From: Flaccisagitta enflata
Taxonomy: Eukaryota > Chaetognatha > Sagittoidea > Aphragmophora
Reading direction: 5' to 3'
Length of the DNA stretch: 64,000 nt
NCBI GenBank assembly: GCA_965153355.1
Contig: OZ231127.1
Coordinates: 91,140,001 to 91,204,000, forward strand
The notes beneath the pieces are model-generated. The model was not told the DNA's origin. It worked only from the letters and a program-made list of their open reading frames with translations, and searched no databases. Every line of letters starts with the position of its first letter. Position 1 is the first letter of the stretch. The translations under genes were made by a program, and so were the position numbers. Below are positions 52,455 to 64,000 of the stretch, in pieces.

Positions 52455-52985
52455 CACTAAAGACAAGAACAAGAACAGATACTTAAAAAGAGCTCATCTG
52501 AATTTTAGAGACGTAGAAAAACAAAAACAAGCATAAGGACAAAAACAAGAACAAGAACAGAGACTTACAAGAAGCTCATCTGAACTTTAATAGAGATGTA
52601 GAATAATTAAGAACAGGAACAAGTATGAGGACAAGAACAAGTATAGGAACAAGAAAGTGACTTACTGGTAGCTCATCTAAGCTTTAAAGACGTGGAAGAA
52701 CAAGAGCAAGAATGAGGACAAATAAAAGAACAAGGTCAAGAACAGAGACTTACAAGAAGCTCATCTATGCTTTAAAGACATGGAAGAACAAGAACAAGTA
52801 TGAGGACAAGAACAAGAACAAGAACACAGACTTACAAGAAGCCTATCTGAACTTGAGAGACGTAAAAGAACAAGAACAAGTATGAGGTTAAATACAAGAA
52901 CAAGAACAAGAACAGAGATTTACAAGAAGCTTATCAGAAATTTAGAAACGTAGAAGAACAAGAACTAGAATGAGGACAAGATAAG
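52455..52985. repeat. Tandem array with minus-strand GTAAGT in each unit, copy B
   Basis: About seven units versus about four in copy A; see 6412-6745. Confidence 0.65.
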
Positions 52986-52993
52986 AGACTTAC

Positions 52994-53090
52994 AAGAAGC
53001 TCATTGGAGCACGCGGCCGAAGTGGAAATTTCGACTATCTGCTGTTCAACTGGATGTTGATTTGGACGCCGGGACGACGAACGACCGATT
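52994..53090 (-). CDS. Candidate minus-strand exon, copy B
   Basis: Same frame and donor as 6742-6838. Confidence 0.35.
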
Positions 53091-53284
53091 CTTTTGTACA
53101 CTGTCATTACAATGTAAAATACCAATAAAGAGAAATATGAAATATGAATTACCAGTAAGGAGATTGATACTTGAATGCATCTTGAGACGAGTGTGTTGAC
53201 AAATCGGCAAGCCCTTGTGGCATGTGTGACCGAAAAATGGATCGATCGGACAAAGCAATCTGTCTGTCTGTCTGTCAATGTCTC

Positions 53285-53333
<49 letters not shown>

Positions 53334-53334
53334 C

Positions 53335-53455
53335 CTCGACAAGACTGCTTTGCGAATCCATAAAACCATTTGGGTTTACATTGAGAAGGATTTCTGGGGA
53401 CCGGACAGTCCTGTATCATCGAGCTGCATATTTCGTCAGAATCTGGATGCACCTC
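53335..53455 (-). CDS. Candidate Cys-rich minus-strand exon, copy B
   Basis: Same 121-bp exon as 7317-7437 with acceptor gtgatttag and donor gtgtgtg. Confidence 0.4.
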
Positions 53456-53632
53456 CTAAATCACAAAGAACTGAAAGAAGTGAGATGAAGAACGTCTAAT
53501 TAAAGCAGCATTAAAGTAGCATGACCATTGATATGAAATCAAACCAAAAGCAAAAATTGTGTTTGTATTCATATCTTTACTTGTTAGCCCTTTTACGTGT
53601 AAATTGAAATAAGGGAAGCTAAACAAAAGAGA

Positions 53633-54220
53633 ACAAGGCCCAATAGGCCAAAGATGTGTCTGGTTTTGGTTTATATGTTTTTTTTCTATATGGTCTTGGT
53701 TTACATAGTCTTGTTTCATATGGTCTTACTGTATAGGTTCTTACTTTATATGGTCTTACCTTTCATGGTCTAGTTTATACGGTCTCACTTTATACAGTCG
53801 CACTTTATATGGTCTTGCTTTATACCGTATTACATGACGACGATGCTGATGATGACGATAATTACGACGCTGATGATGACGACGATGATGACGACGATGA
53901 TAACTACGATCACAACGACGATGATGACAATGATGATGACGACGATGATGATGACGACGATGACGATGTTGGTGATGATGACGATGACGATGATGGTGAT
54001 GATGACGATGATGGTGATGATGACGACGATGATGACGACAATAATGACGATGACGATGGTGATGATGATGTCAATGATGATGATGATGATGATGATGCAA
54101 TTCTATATCGAACTTTAGATGAATTTCGCGATATTGATAAATGCGTAACCGACCGACCAACCGACCAACCGACCAACGGACGGACACGGCCAATTATAGA
54201 GATGCGAGGACGCATCTAAA
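53633..54220 (+). mobile_element. Y-like element with tggtctta and GAC/GAT repeats
   Basis: Starts acaaggcccaataggccaaa, has a tatggtctta minisatellite, then a gatgatgac trinucleotide tract (53835-54100), then gaccgaccaacc and the hairpin end agatgcgaggacgcatct. Copy A reads aaaagagaaaaagaataaaa, giving the empty site. Confidence 0.75.
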
Positions 54221-54601
54221 AAGAATAAAAGCAGTGGAAAAAAATTGAAATATTGAATTGATAGATCAATGAGTCTCATGAGATTTTAAAATGAAATATA
54301 ACAAAAATGTCATTTTGTCTAGATATAGATAGCAAAACTAACCTTTCTGGTCAAATAATAGCTATTTTCTCTCCAACAATTCCTCCTTGACGCTCGTCTG
54401 ACACTGTTACGACTTTCTCCCCGGTTTTGCACTACGATTTCTTTTTGACATGCCTTGATGGTTGTTTGGGAAAAGAAATTGTAGCTTAGTCAATGAATGA
54501 TAAAATAAATGGTGTTTACCATGCCGAATTTCTTATTTATGTCTGCGTGCATGACTTCATACTCTTGCCTTTCCCGCTTACTGTCACTGTCTCTCTGTCT
54601 C

Positions 54602-54686
<85 letters not shown>

Positions 54687-54744
54687 GTGTTTGTTTGTGT
54701 AGGTTATGAAATGCTGTTATATTTGTATCTATGTGTGTGTGTTT

Positions 54745-55445
<701 letters not shown>

Positions 55446-55576
55446 CTGCCTAATGCCTTAATCAATTGCCTACTTCTAATGCCTCTCGCATTTTCGGTTT
55501 TCTTTTCTTTTATTAAGAGAGAGAGCCCATGCTTTGAATGAATAGTGGAACTTTCCTTTGTTTGACATGAGTTAAA

Positions 55577-57040
55577 GTCGTGCAACTATAACTGGCTAAC
55601 AATGTTATAGAAGATTTGACTGACACAGAGAAAGATCATGGTCATGGTTGGTCAATGGTTATGGCAGGGGTGTATAAAATTGAGTCGCTATTAATTTCTT
55701 TCCCTCCCCCTTTGATTATTTTCCCCGCGATGCGTCGTGTCCTGTTTTAAAATCTATGATTTTCTTCCCCACAAAACGATAAAACAATGTAGTGGTAAGC
55801 AGTTTTCTTTTGGGGTAGATGAGAAAGGATGTTTCTCAGATTCTGTTTTATGGAAAGCTAGGAGTGGTGCACGTATTAGTCAGTGCGGGTTCACTAGGCC
55901 CTCTTCTATTTACTTCAGTGTGAGTATCTAGTGAGGGATATTGTTCCACCTATCATATACGTGGCTTACCGTTGACACGACGTTTATTCCGCAAATTTCC
56001 ATATAAAAATCAAAGTTGATTCGATGATGAATTGGATAAGATGAAACAACTAAATGGAAAAGGCAACACAGACAATGAACGAACGGGAAAAATGTACTCA
56101 TCATTGTTTTATTCAAATTAACAAGTATACAATTGAACCCAGCTCGATTTCTAGCGCCTTTTAAACATATTTTCGATTGAATATGTACACGAGATTTAGA
56201 CCCGAAATGACAAAAGTTCAAACTATATATGTACTTTAAACTATTATCTATGGAATCATATGTTTTTCGATCGTCCACAAAACAGACGTGTAGATGGCGC
56301 CTAAGAGTCTAGGATACACTGTACGCTAAACGGAGTGATTTATCAATCATCAGGCTATCAGCGATCTTGAAGTCAAGTGCGCTTGTTTCCTATGCCTACC
56401 TCTTGCCAAAAGCCCAAAACCCCAGATCCCCCAACCCTTTCGCTGACCCTAAAACCCATCCCATTCTCATCCAGTCATCCCCCATTCCCATCGAATCGTA
56501 AATGGCCATAAAATTGATTTCCAACTAAACCTAACTTAAATGGCAAGGTTTACAATTCCTCCTCCTCAATATTCTCACCGTTTGTCAGCCGGTTGGTCTG
56601 TTTGTAGGCTGCTTCGGTAAATGAATCAATAATCAGCGGGTTCTTTTTCATAACCCATGCCCTCGCATATGATGTAAGGTCAGACTACTAGTAAACAAAG
56701 CCAAGTTATGGCCAATAAGTGCGCTTCGCTTGATGAAGAATTTGTTAATGAACGTTTTTGAATGAATGAATGAATGAATGAATGAATGAATTAATGAATG
56801 AATGAATGAATGAATGAATAAATGAAAGATTAATTGAATGAATGAATGAATGGTGATAGGATTGAAGGAAGACATCAGAATTGGCTGTTTGCGTGACCGA
56901 CCGACCAACCGACCAACAAACTGACCGACCAACCGACTAACGGACGGCCATGACCTCTTATAGAAGTGCGAGGACGCACATAAAAAACAGATTTTAGAAG
57001 TGATCATTGAATACGAATATCCCCTTTCTGGCCTAAAGAA
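55577..57040. repeat. Near-identical tract shared with 14405-15880
   Basis: See the copy-A entry; candidate gene-conversion tract. It includes an AATG microsatellite near 56760. Confidence 0.75.
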
Positions 57041-57569
57041 CTTGAGCCCATAAAGTGCCAAGAGTTTCGAACTAGTAGTGCATCAAAGATCAATCATGTC
57101 TCATGAATGTTTTCTAAATGATGATGATGGGCTTTGGGGGGAAAAGAGTATTGAAAGATGATTGCCAGTCTACGCTTGTAAATGAAAAGAGATGGTTATC
57201 ATAATTATCATAATTTATGATGACTAAGATTCGAAGCGTCATGTAGTAAACTGATAGATTTAATTTATTTAATTTTATTTAATTGTCATTGACAAAGCAT
57301 CGGATTTTGCCATTGTTCTCCGTTTGGTGCTTCATGGGTCGAGTCGTCGAGAGTCATTGACATCGCGCATATCTCAAAATGTATGACGTGTCAGTCGTTT
57401 CGCGAGATGGCGATGACGAAGAGGATTATGCAAGCAGATTCTCTATGTGGATATTCACGTCACACACACGCACTCCTGATTCACTCTGTGCATCATTAAA
57501 ACGGAGCGTTATCTCTCCTTTTCTATGATCATCCCCTTTAGTTTTATACCTCGCTTTTGTTTGCCTGTT

Positions 57570-57634
<65 letters not shown>

Positions 57635-57965
57635 TTTTTCTTCTACGATCAAAACGATCCAAGTATTGTTAAAGATGTTGACGGATGTTATTAGACATGA
57701 CATGACATGACAAAAGGTCAACAAAATTGACATGAAGTGTGAAACATGCATATGATTTATGGATCCACTATCACGTAGCTTAGCAACAACGACCCAATTC
57801 ACAATAAAGCGGTAACTCGCTTGAGTTGTACTTTATTTCATGGATCGTTGATCGCGCCTGTCGCAAACGGTTAAGCAACGACAGCAATGCAAAGATGACT
57901 CGCAATCACACTAATTCAGTCTCTACAGTTGAGCTTCAGTAGAGCCCAAGCCAAAGGACTGGAAA

Positions 57966-58113
57966 ACAAGGCCGGATACACGGCCATCAGTTGCGGACGG
58001 GTGGGCAGGGGCGGAAATGCGTGTTTTCTCACTTTTCGACTCGTGTTCACGGAACAACCAACCAACGGACGGACGGACAAAGCCTCTTATAGAGTTGCGT
58101 GTCCGCAACTAAA
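57966..58113 (+). mobile_element. Shortest complete family Y element
   Basis: About 150 bp from aacaaggccggatacacggc to gttgcgtgtccgcaactaaa, with both terminal hairpins. Copy A is empty (ccggagaaaaaaaacatgcc at 16781). Useful reference for the family: hairpin, tgggcaggggcgg box, gacggacgg tract, ctcttatagag box, hairpin. Confidence 0.88.
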
Positions 58114-58280
58114 AACATGCCTCATAGAGAGACTGCCTTTTTGCCAATAAAGGCCCAAAAACTACAAAATCTTTTGTGGCACTTCAACTTGCCTGATAGG
58201 CCTGATAGGCGGGCATGCTCTCATAGCAGTTCTCCATTGTTCAATTGCCACTGTTCACTGCCAACTGCCAACTGTCCACT

Positions 58281-58615
58281 AGGGGTGGGGGAAATGCACT
58301 TTAGTCAACAGATCAAGTCGCAGGTGAAGGAAAAGTCATAATATGATAAGAATAGATAGTATGCCAAGTTTCAGGGCCTTTGGAACAGTTTCAGCCTAGC
58401 CCTCCACCCCCCTGATTTCCCATAGAAAATGTATAGGAATGATTTTGGCCTCAAAAGTTTCCTATCTTTTATAATAGGGCAGGAGGGGGGTGGAGGGCTA
58501 GGCTAAAACTGTTCCAAAGGCCCTGAAACTTGCAGACTATCTATTCTTATCATATTATGACATTTCCTTCACCTGCATGTTGATCTGTTGACTAAAGTGC
58601 ATTTCCCCCACCCCT
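58281..58615. mobile_element. Foldback MITE with 10-bp target duplication
   Basis: Starts aggggtgggggaaatgcact and ends with its complement; arms of over 100 bp. Flanked by actgtccact on both sides (58271-58280, 58616-58625). Absent from copy A. No ORF. Confidence 0.9.
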
Positions 58616-58644
58616 ACTGTCCACTCTTTAATTGCCCTCCACAG

Positions 58645-58862
58645 GCGTCATCTTACGGCTGACGGTGCTGCCGACTCGGTTCGCCGGTCGCGATCCACGA
58701 GACGGATTCGTCACCACACAAATTCCTCGGCGTCAATTTGTCGTCGAGCGGCGCCTTCTAAGGACGCCGGAAATCAAATGCCGACATCCGGAATACATCC
58801 GGCAGAACGGATCATTGACTCCGGCGCATCTGCTTCTTCGATCAGCCGTCGACGCGGATGCG
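58645..58862 (+). CDS. Extracellular-region exon, copy B
   Basis: 218 bp, same boundaries and phases as 16947-17164; reads VILRLTVLPTRFAGRDPRDG. Open and little changed. Confidence 0.7.
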
Positions 58863-59527
58863 GTGAGAATTTTCAACGATTTCACAATTAAACGGCCTTA
58901 TCCTGTCCTCGATTCTATCCACTAAGGGTATGGTTTCTTAACAATGTTGCCCTCGGGTGATTTGTTGAATTTTGGTTAAAAAAGTAACAATCACTGCCCT
59001 AACTGTTTTTGGTAAGCAGTTTGCTTTTTGGTTACATTGAGAGGGAATGTTTTTCAGATTCTGTTTTTTGGGAAAACTAGGAGTGGTGCGCGTATTAACT
59101 AGTCAGTGAGGGTTCACAAGGCCCTCTTCCATTTATTTCAGTTTGGGTATAATGGGTGATATTGTTCCACTTTTCATATATGCACATCCATGTGAAGCGA
59201 AAACAAGGAACCCAGGGTTACAATATTGTTGCGAACCGGGGGGGGGGGGGATGGGTGGAAATGCGTGCTTTTGCATGAAATAAAAATTCAGAGGTCAGAG
59301 GTGCCGATTCTTTGTCGTATGGTAGCAATGCTACGCGGCAGGGAAGCGCCCAAGTGCAGTAGATGTGGCTAAGGGGGGGGAGGGGTTAATGGGGAATCAA
59401 GGGGGAGGAGGAAAGAGGGTAGGATTAGGAAAGACCCTATAATGTCAGATTTTCGATTTCGCGAAACCGTTCACCGCTGTGCTTGTCTCAGTGGATGAAA
59501 TACTAATTTGCATATTGTACACTGTAC

Positions 59528-60147
59528 AGTACCTTCCGAGCAAACCCGGCTAAAACTGGAGGATTAATTTTTGTTACTTTAATTTCATTTCCTAAACTTA
59601 ATTTTTTGTATCTAACTTAATTAAAAGATACTTAATTCCTTGAATATATTTGGCTGTCAAAAAAAATAACTCGTGAAATCAAAGTGCATGAAGACATCAG
59701 AATTGAGTGTTCTAACCCAGACCATTGGATTCGGCAGAAAATTTTACCTATCCTAGACTACAAGAACAGCTCAGTCAGACAATTATTTCAGATTTTATAG
59801 CCATTTCAAGTTTTTAAGGACAATTGTCTTAAAATAATTTAGGACAATTGTCCTTAAAAACTTTAAATGGCCATAAAATCTTAAATAGTTGTCTGACTGA
59901 GCTGTTCTTGTAGTCTAGGAAAGGTAAAATTTTCTGCCAAATCCAACGGTTTAGGTTAGAACACTCAATTCTGATGTCTTCATGCACTTTGATTTCACAA
60001 GTTATTTTTTTTCACAGCCAAATATGTTCAAGGAATTAAGTATTTTTTAATTAAGTTAGATACAAAAAATTAAGTTTGGGAAATGAAATTAAAGTAACAG
60101 AAATTAATCCTCCAGTTTTAGCCGGGTTTGCTCGGAAAGTACTGTAG
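59528..60147. mobile_element. Foldback Tc1/mariner-like MITE, ~620 bp
   Basis: Begins tacagtaccttccgagcaaa and ends with the complement of tacagtactttccgagcaaa. The arms (about 300 bp each) pair almost perfectly around ttaaaataatt. CAGT...ACTG termini next to TA suggest a TA target. Copy A is empty (atattgcagtcaaaaat at 17543). The arms differ by only a few bases, so it is young. Confidence 0.88.
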
Positions 60148-60759
60148 TCAAAAATTTTACACACGCCTATCAATGTTCCTATCACAAAATTAATGTCGTT
60201 CTCAATGTTGAAAATTTATCTATTTTTATGACTGAGTAAAGGCCCGATGATTCCGTAATAACCATGCAAAAGGGCAATTTTATTAAAGAAGAGTTGACTT
60301 TATAACAGGATTGTCTTATGTTCAAGAAGATGTTCGGTAATTAAAAATTACATGAAATCGATGAAATTGTCACCATTGTTCAAACACGCAGCGGGGACTG
60401 TCATTGCGCTTGAGCCTGAGTCTGAATGCGCATGCGTTTCAATCTCAGAGTATGCCGTGTCCATGTTGAAATTGAGTTGACTCAGGCCAGGGTTTCGATG
60501 ATAACGATTCAAAGGATTTAGCAATACGACTTCGGATAGTCAGGAGCGGGGGTAGAAAATAATGCACGGTCCACAGCCAACGAGGATGTGAAAAATGCGG
60601 CAGGTTGTGATGAACTTCCCTTACTATACGCGGCAGCTTAGCAAAATCGGCACCTCAAAAAATCTTTTCATCACTACGGACCAATGAACGGACAGACAGA
60701 CGACGCCTAACTCGCCAGTAGCCTCAACAAAAAAGTGTCTTTTTTTTCTTTCATTACAG

Positions 60760-60983
60760 ATCTCGTGGGTGATGCTGTTGTGCACGATCAAGTCGGCGCC
60801 TGTCGTCCCGGCAGCCAACGTCACATTCTTCACCGGAAATTACCAAGTGCTGCAGCCTGCTTCCGAAGACTGCAGCTTCGAACACTTTGTCGTTAACGAT
60901 GAAGCAGATGACGAACGACTGCGGCGCCACAGCAACAATCATTACGGCGTCAAAACTACAAAGACAATTCTGAACATATCTAG
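60760..60983 (+). CDS. Extracellular-region exon, copy B
   Basis: 224 bp, phase 0 to 2, same boundaries as 19886-20109. Reads ISWVMLLCTIKSAPVVPAAN...KTILNISR. Confidence 0.75.
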
Positions 60984-61149
60984 GTGAAAAAAAGGAGTGA
61001 CTCAGGCGAGGGACTGATGAACAGACAGACCAAAGCAATTTGCGATTTTTTTTAATGTGACTTGATAAAAATTTGACTATCTACGAGATGCAACTGAATT
61101 AACATGGTGGGGGGCAGGGGAGGAAATGGGCCTTCTTTACACTTTGACC

Positions 61150-61500
61150 TACCGTATTTCCTGTAATTAGCGCCCCGGGCGCTTTTGAAATTGAAATGAA
61201 ACATTGTCATTTTCAACCTGCAATTAGCGCCCCCTCGTACACTCATGTATAGATAATTTTAAATAAAATGTAATGTTTTGGACAAAAATTTCAAAGTTCA
61301 ATGCAATAAAGCACTTAAACAATGAATATTTTCATATTGCATGCCATTCTTATATTTTTCATTTCATTAAACAACATGATTTACAATAAATTGGAAAGAA
61401 TTTTTCCCAAAAATAAAAGTCAGTCATGAGCTCTCTCTTTCTTCAAAAGGGGGGGGGGCGTTAATTAGAGGGGGGGGCGATAAATGCAGGAAATACGGTA
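61150..61500. mobile_element. MITE with TACCGTATTTCCTG termini
   Basis: Starts taccgtatttcctgtaatta and ends caggaaatacggta, with gcgcccc/ggggcg blocks inside each end. Inserted at TA, and absent from copy A (ctttgatttatttattac). Confidence 0.85.
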
Positions 61501-61590
61501 TTTATTACAAAAGTAAAACGTGATAGACCGACGGACGACAGAAGCATCCGCGACTTTCACGTTGTGTTCTTCATTACTCCAAACTCGCAG

Positions 61591-61742
61591 GTCTTTCTTC
61601 AACGAATACCTCACAAAGACGCGTTTGCGAGGAGACGGTGGTCAAATCAAAATCACTTTTAAAGTGAAATGGTGGGATCAAATAATAACTCGCGTTCTCA
61701 CCGTCCACCTCAACAGGGTCTTTCCCGAAATCTTCACTTCAG
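61591..61742 (+). CDS. Last homologous exon, copy B, facing a new 3' flank
   Basis: 152 bp, same as 20373-20524 (SFFNEYLTKTRLRGDGGQ...VFPEIFTS). The gtagg donor is retained. If it is not spliced, translation adds GRTA and stops at TGA (61754-61756), giving a product without the transmembrane helix. No copies of the transmembrane or tail exons were found up to 64000. Confidence 0.7.
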
Positions 61743-61759
61743 GTAGGACAGCATGAACC

Positions 61760-62446
61760 AATTTACAACACTCTAATTTCAGCACATTTCCCGCATATTT
61801 GTCTGCATCAAATCGTTCGATTTTGTCTCAAAACTGCTTCGTCTTGTGTATCACACGCACTAACAATACTTTATTTAATGTCATCCACTTTTTAAGGGTT
61901 TTAGACAGCGAATATGTTAAGAAAAGGGAAAAAAATTGATGAAAATAAACGAAATCAGCAGACACACATTTTCATGCACCAATTTCTTGATAATATCACC
62001 GACACAGTTGGAGTCCTATGGTCATTTCTTTTTTACAGGTCTGCTTATACCTATTTGGTACTAATATAAAAAAATTTTGCGATGATTATTTCCATTTTAT
62101 CTTGTCCTTTACAAAAATGTTGTAAAAAATGTCAGGTTACAATGAAAACTTAGAAAAATTGACTGTAAAATTTATTTTTTCTATTTATGGCACTTCCTGT
62201 TGAAGTTAAAGGATGAAATTTTTACTGTAGTTGGGGGGAACATCCACCTACGTGCACACCAAATTTCATAACATTTGGTCAAAGTTAAGTATCGATTTTG
62301 TAAATTTTTCGAATTCCAACATGCTCATTTGCCATTTTTGAAAAAAACATTTTCAAACCGCGGAATAACAAATCTCCAACGCGGATGAACATTTTGCATT
62401 TCTGAAAACATCAGACCTGGAAAAATGTATTTTAGTAATGTCTGAT
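61760..62446. other. Gene-free stretch after copy B
   Basis: AT-rich unique-looking sequence with no convincing ORF, splice-bounded exon or repeat that I recognise. Confidence 0.5.
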
Positions 62447-62676
62447 GTTTTTGTTTTTTCTATTTTTTCATTTTCCATGCAAATTTGTTATTCCGCGCTC
62501 AGTTGGGTCTCATCAATTTCACGCACATCAAAATAAGCAAAATGTAAAACTTGAAAGCTTAGTTTTTGTTTTTTCTATTTTTTCATTTTCCATGCAAATT
62601 TGTTATTCCGCGCTCAGTTGGGTCTCATCAATTTCACGCACATCAAAATAAGCAAAATGTAAAACTTGAAAGCTTA
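62447..62676. repeat. Perfect 115-bp tandem duplication
   Basis: Units 62447-62561 and 62562-62676 appear identical (gtttttgttttttctatttt ... cttgaaagctta). Very recent, or an assembly artefact. Confidence 0.9.
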
Positions 62677-62689
62677 GTTTTTAAATAAG

Positions 62690-63600
62690 GTTTCGAATAA
62701 GAATGAAACCCTTAATGATGAATATCAATAAATGATTAAACCAAGAATTATAATCAATACTAAAATTGATACTTGTTTACTTTATTGCTTGCTAGATTGC
62801 TATCTAGTTTGCTTGCTTTCTCACAAAAAAAAAGGAAAAAAGGAGATGAGACATTGAACAAATGAGATAAAAAAGAAAGACTACGCCTCATACCGGACCT
62901 AAAAATAGTCACTCGCAGGTGGGCAGGGGCAGTAATGAGGTAGGTTGGCCGTGTAGAGACTGGACAGGAGCAGTACGGATCAGAAAATGTTTGATTTCAC
63001 ATGTACAGACAAACCCTTCTACGAAAACGCCCTCTTACCACCTTGGAAAAAAGTATACCGACTTAAGATATTTCCGCTTCTAGAATAGCTAGAAACTTTT
63101 AAAAAAAAAATTAATCTTTGTTAAATCGTCTCCAGAATGAATGCAATCTGGTTCTGATTTTGAAAACATTCATTTTTGAAAATGCGGAAAAAATGAAACA
63201 TGAAAAAGTTAATTCTATAGTGACAGTTTTTATTAAAGATATCTTGGCTTCTAAAAAAGCAAGACACTTTTGCAAAAAAAAAACAAATTAATCTCCATCA
63301 AAAAATCATTAAGATGAGCGCAATCTGGTTTCTGTAGCTTTAATTGTTTAGAAGTTACAAGCAAAACAATAAACTAATATCCAGAACAATTGATATAAAA
63401 AAGTTGGTTTAACATATGTGAAACCAAATCTTTTACAAAATAAAAAGCTGTATATAGTGCTTGAAATATAGAAAACTCAAATCATCAGTAAAATAGAGAC
63501 ATCATATTACCTCCTTGCACTTTCAGTATAAGGTTTTGGTCAATACTTGGTAAATTAATCAATAAACTGCCTAGGTGTCGGTATACTTTCTTCCAAGATT
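62690..63600. other. Gene-free AT-rich stretch with a Y fragment
   Basis: A tcgcaggtgggcaggggcagt fragment near 62912 is a Y box. Repeated aaaaaaattaatctttgtta-type segments at 63100 and 63285 suggest an old MITE. Otherwise nothing seen. Confidence 0.5.
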
Positions 63601-63624
63601 GTACAGTTGCTTTGCAAGCGACAA

Positions 63625-63788
63625 GAATGAAAGAAAGAAAGGAAGAAAGAAAGAATGAGTGAATGAAGGAATGAAAGGATGAAAGAAAGAAAGGAAGGAA
63701 GGAAGGAAGGAAGGAAGGAAAGAAGGAAGGAAGGAAGGAAGGAAGGAAGGAAGGAGGGAAGGAAGGAAGGAAGAAAGAGAGAGAGCGA

Positions 63789-63848
<60 letters not shown>

Positions 63849-63861
63849 AAAATAGAAAGAG

Positions 63862-63908
<47 letters not shown>

Positions 63909-63960
63909 AAAAGAGAGAAAGAAAGAAAGAATGAGAGAAAGAATGACAGATAGAAAGATA
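63625..63960. repeat. GAAA/GGAA microsatellite
   Basis: gaaa and ggaa runs with few interruptions up to the window end. Confidence 0.97.
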
Positions 63961-64000
63961 GTAAAACCGTAAAAGAGAATGTTGGGTTACAAGTACCATT

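Noticed and set aside
53809-54219. Poly-Asp open frame
   Set aside because: A gac/gat trinucleotide repeat inside a Y-like element.

Overview
ORGANISM AND OVERALL CHARACTER. This is nuclear DNA of an animal, most likely a marine invertebrate. Genes are split by GT-AG introns, there are very long CT/GA, CA/GT, CTTT and CAA microsatellites, MITE-like elements occur at high density, and there is a non-LTR retrotransposon with a PHD finger, endonuclease and reverse transcriptase in one ORF. I cannot name the species or phylum from sequence alone. Bacterial signals (operons, ribosome-binding sites, CRISPR) are absent.

LAYOUT. (1) About 1-20.5 kb and 48.6-61.7 kb are two copies, in the same orientation, of one segmental duplication (copy A and copy B). 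Both carry exons of an unrecognised plus-strand secreted or membrane protein gene and several candidate minus-strand exons. Copy A continues into the transmembrane exon and cytoplasmic-tail exons (20.8-26.9 kb). Copy B stops at the 5' splice site of the exon before the transmembrane segment. (2) 27.9-41.8 kb, minus strand: the C-terminal 593 residues of an AMP deaminase (AMPD2-like) in 11 exons whose phases all agree. Its 5' exons were not found. (3) Nested in one AMPD intron on the opposite strand is a two-exon gene (33.2-37.4 kb) for a 1039-residue low-complexity/coiled-coil protein with tentative resemblance to SPICE1. (4) Upstream of the first visible AMPD exon an AT-rich satellite of about 145-bp period (41.8-47.6 kb) is interrupted by an intact CR1-group-like retrotransposon (ORF 42674-46090). 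(5) 61.7-64 kb holds no gene that I can see.

MOBILE DNA. Comparing copy A with copy B gives natural empty sites and so sharp element boundaries. I define: family Y, hairpin-ended, microsatellite-filled, inserting in T/A runs without target duplication; family X, an inverted-repeat shell around a ~20-bp minisatellite, also in T runs; families Z and W, ~510-bp MITEs with 9-bp target duplications (Mutator-like); and several one-off foldbacks. The most striking structure is a nest at 22375-26011: a Z element contains a Y element, which contains a ~3-kb foldback with kilobase arms built of repeats, with a long GA microsatellite at its apex.

GENE RELATIONSHIPS. The copy-A membrane gene (ending 26917) and AMPD (stop at 27911 on the minus strand) converge tail to tail about 1 kb apart. 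AMPD itself carries small internal duplications of exon edges with intact splice-site motifs. A ~1.45-kb tract (14.4-15.9 kb versus 55.6-57.0 kb) is almost identical between copies while its flanks are clearly diverged, suggesting gene conversion.
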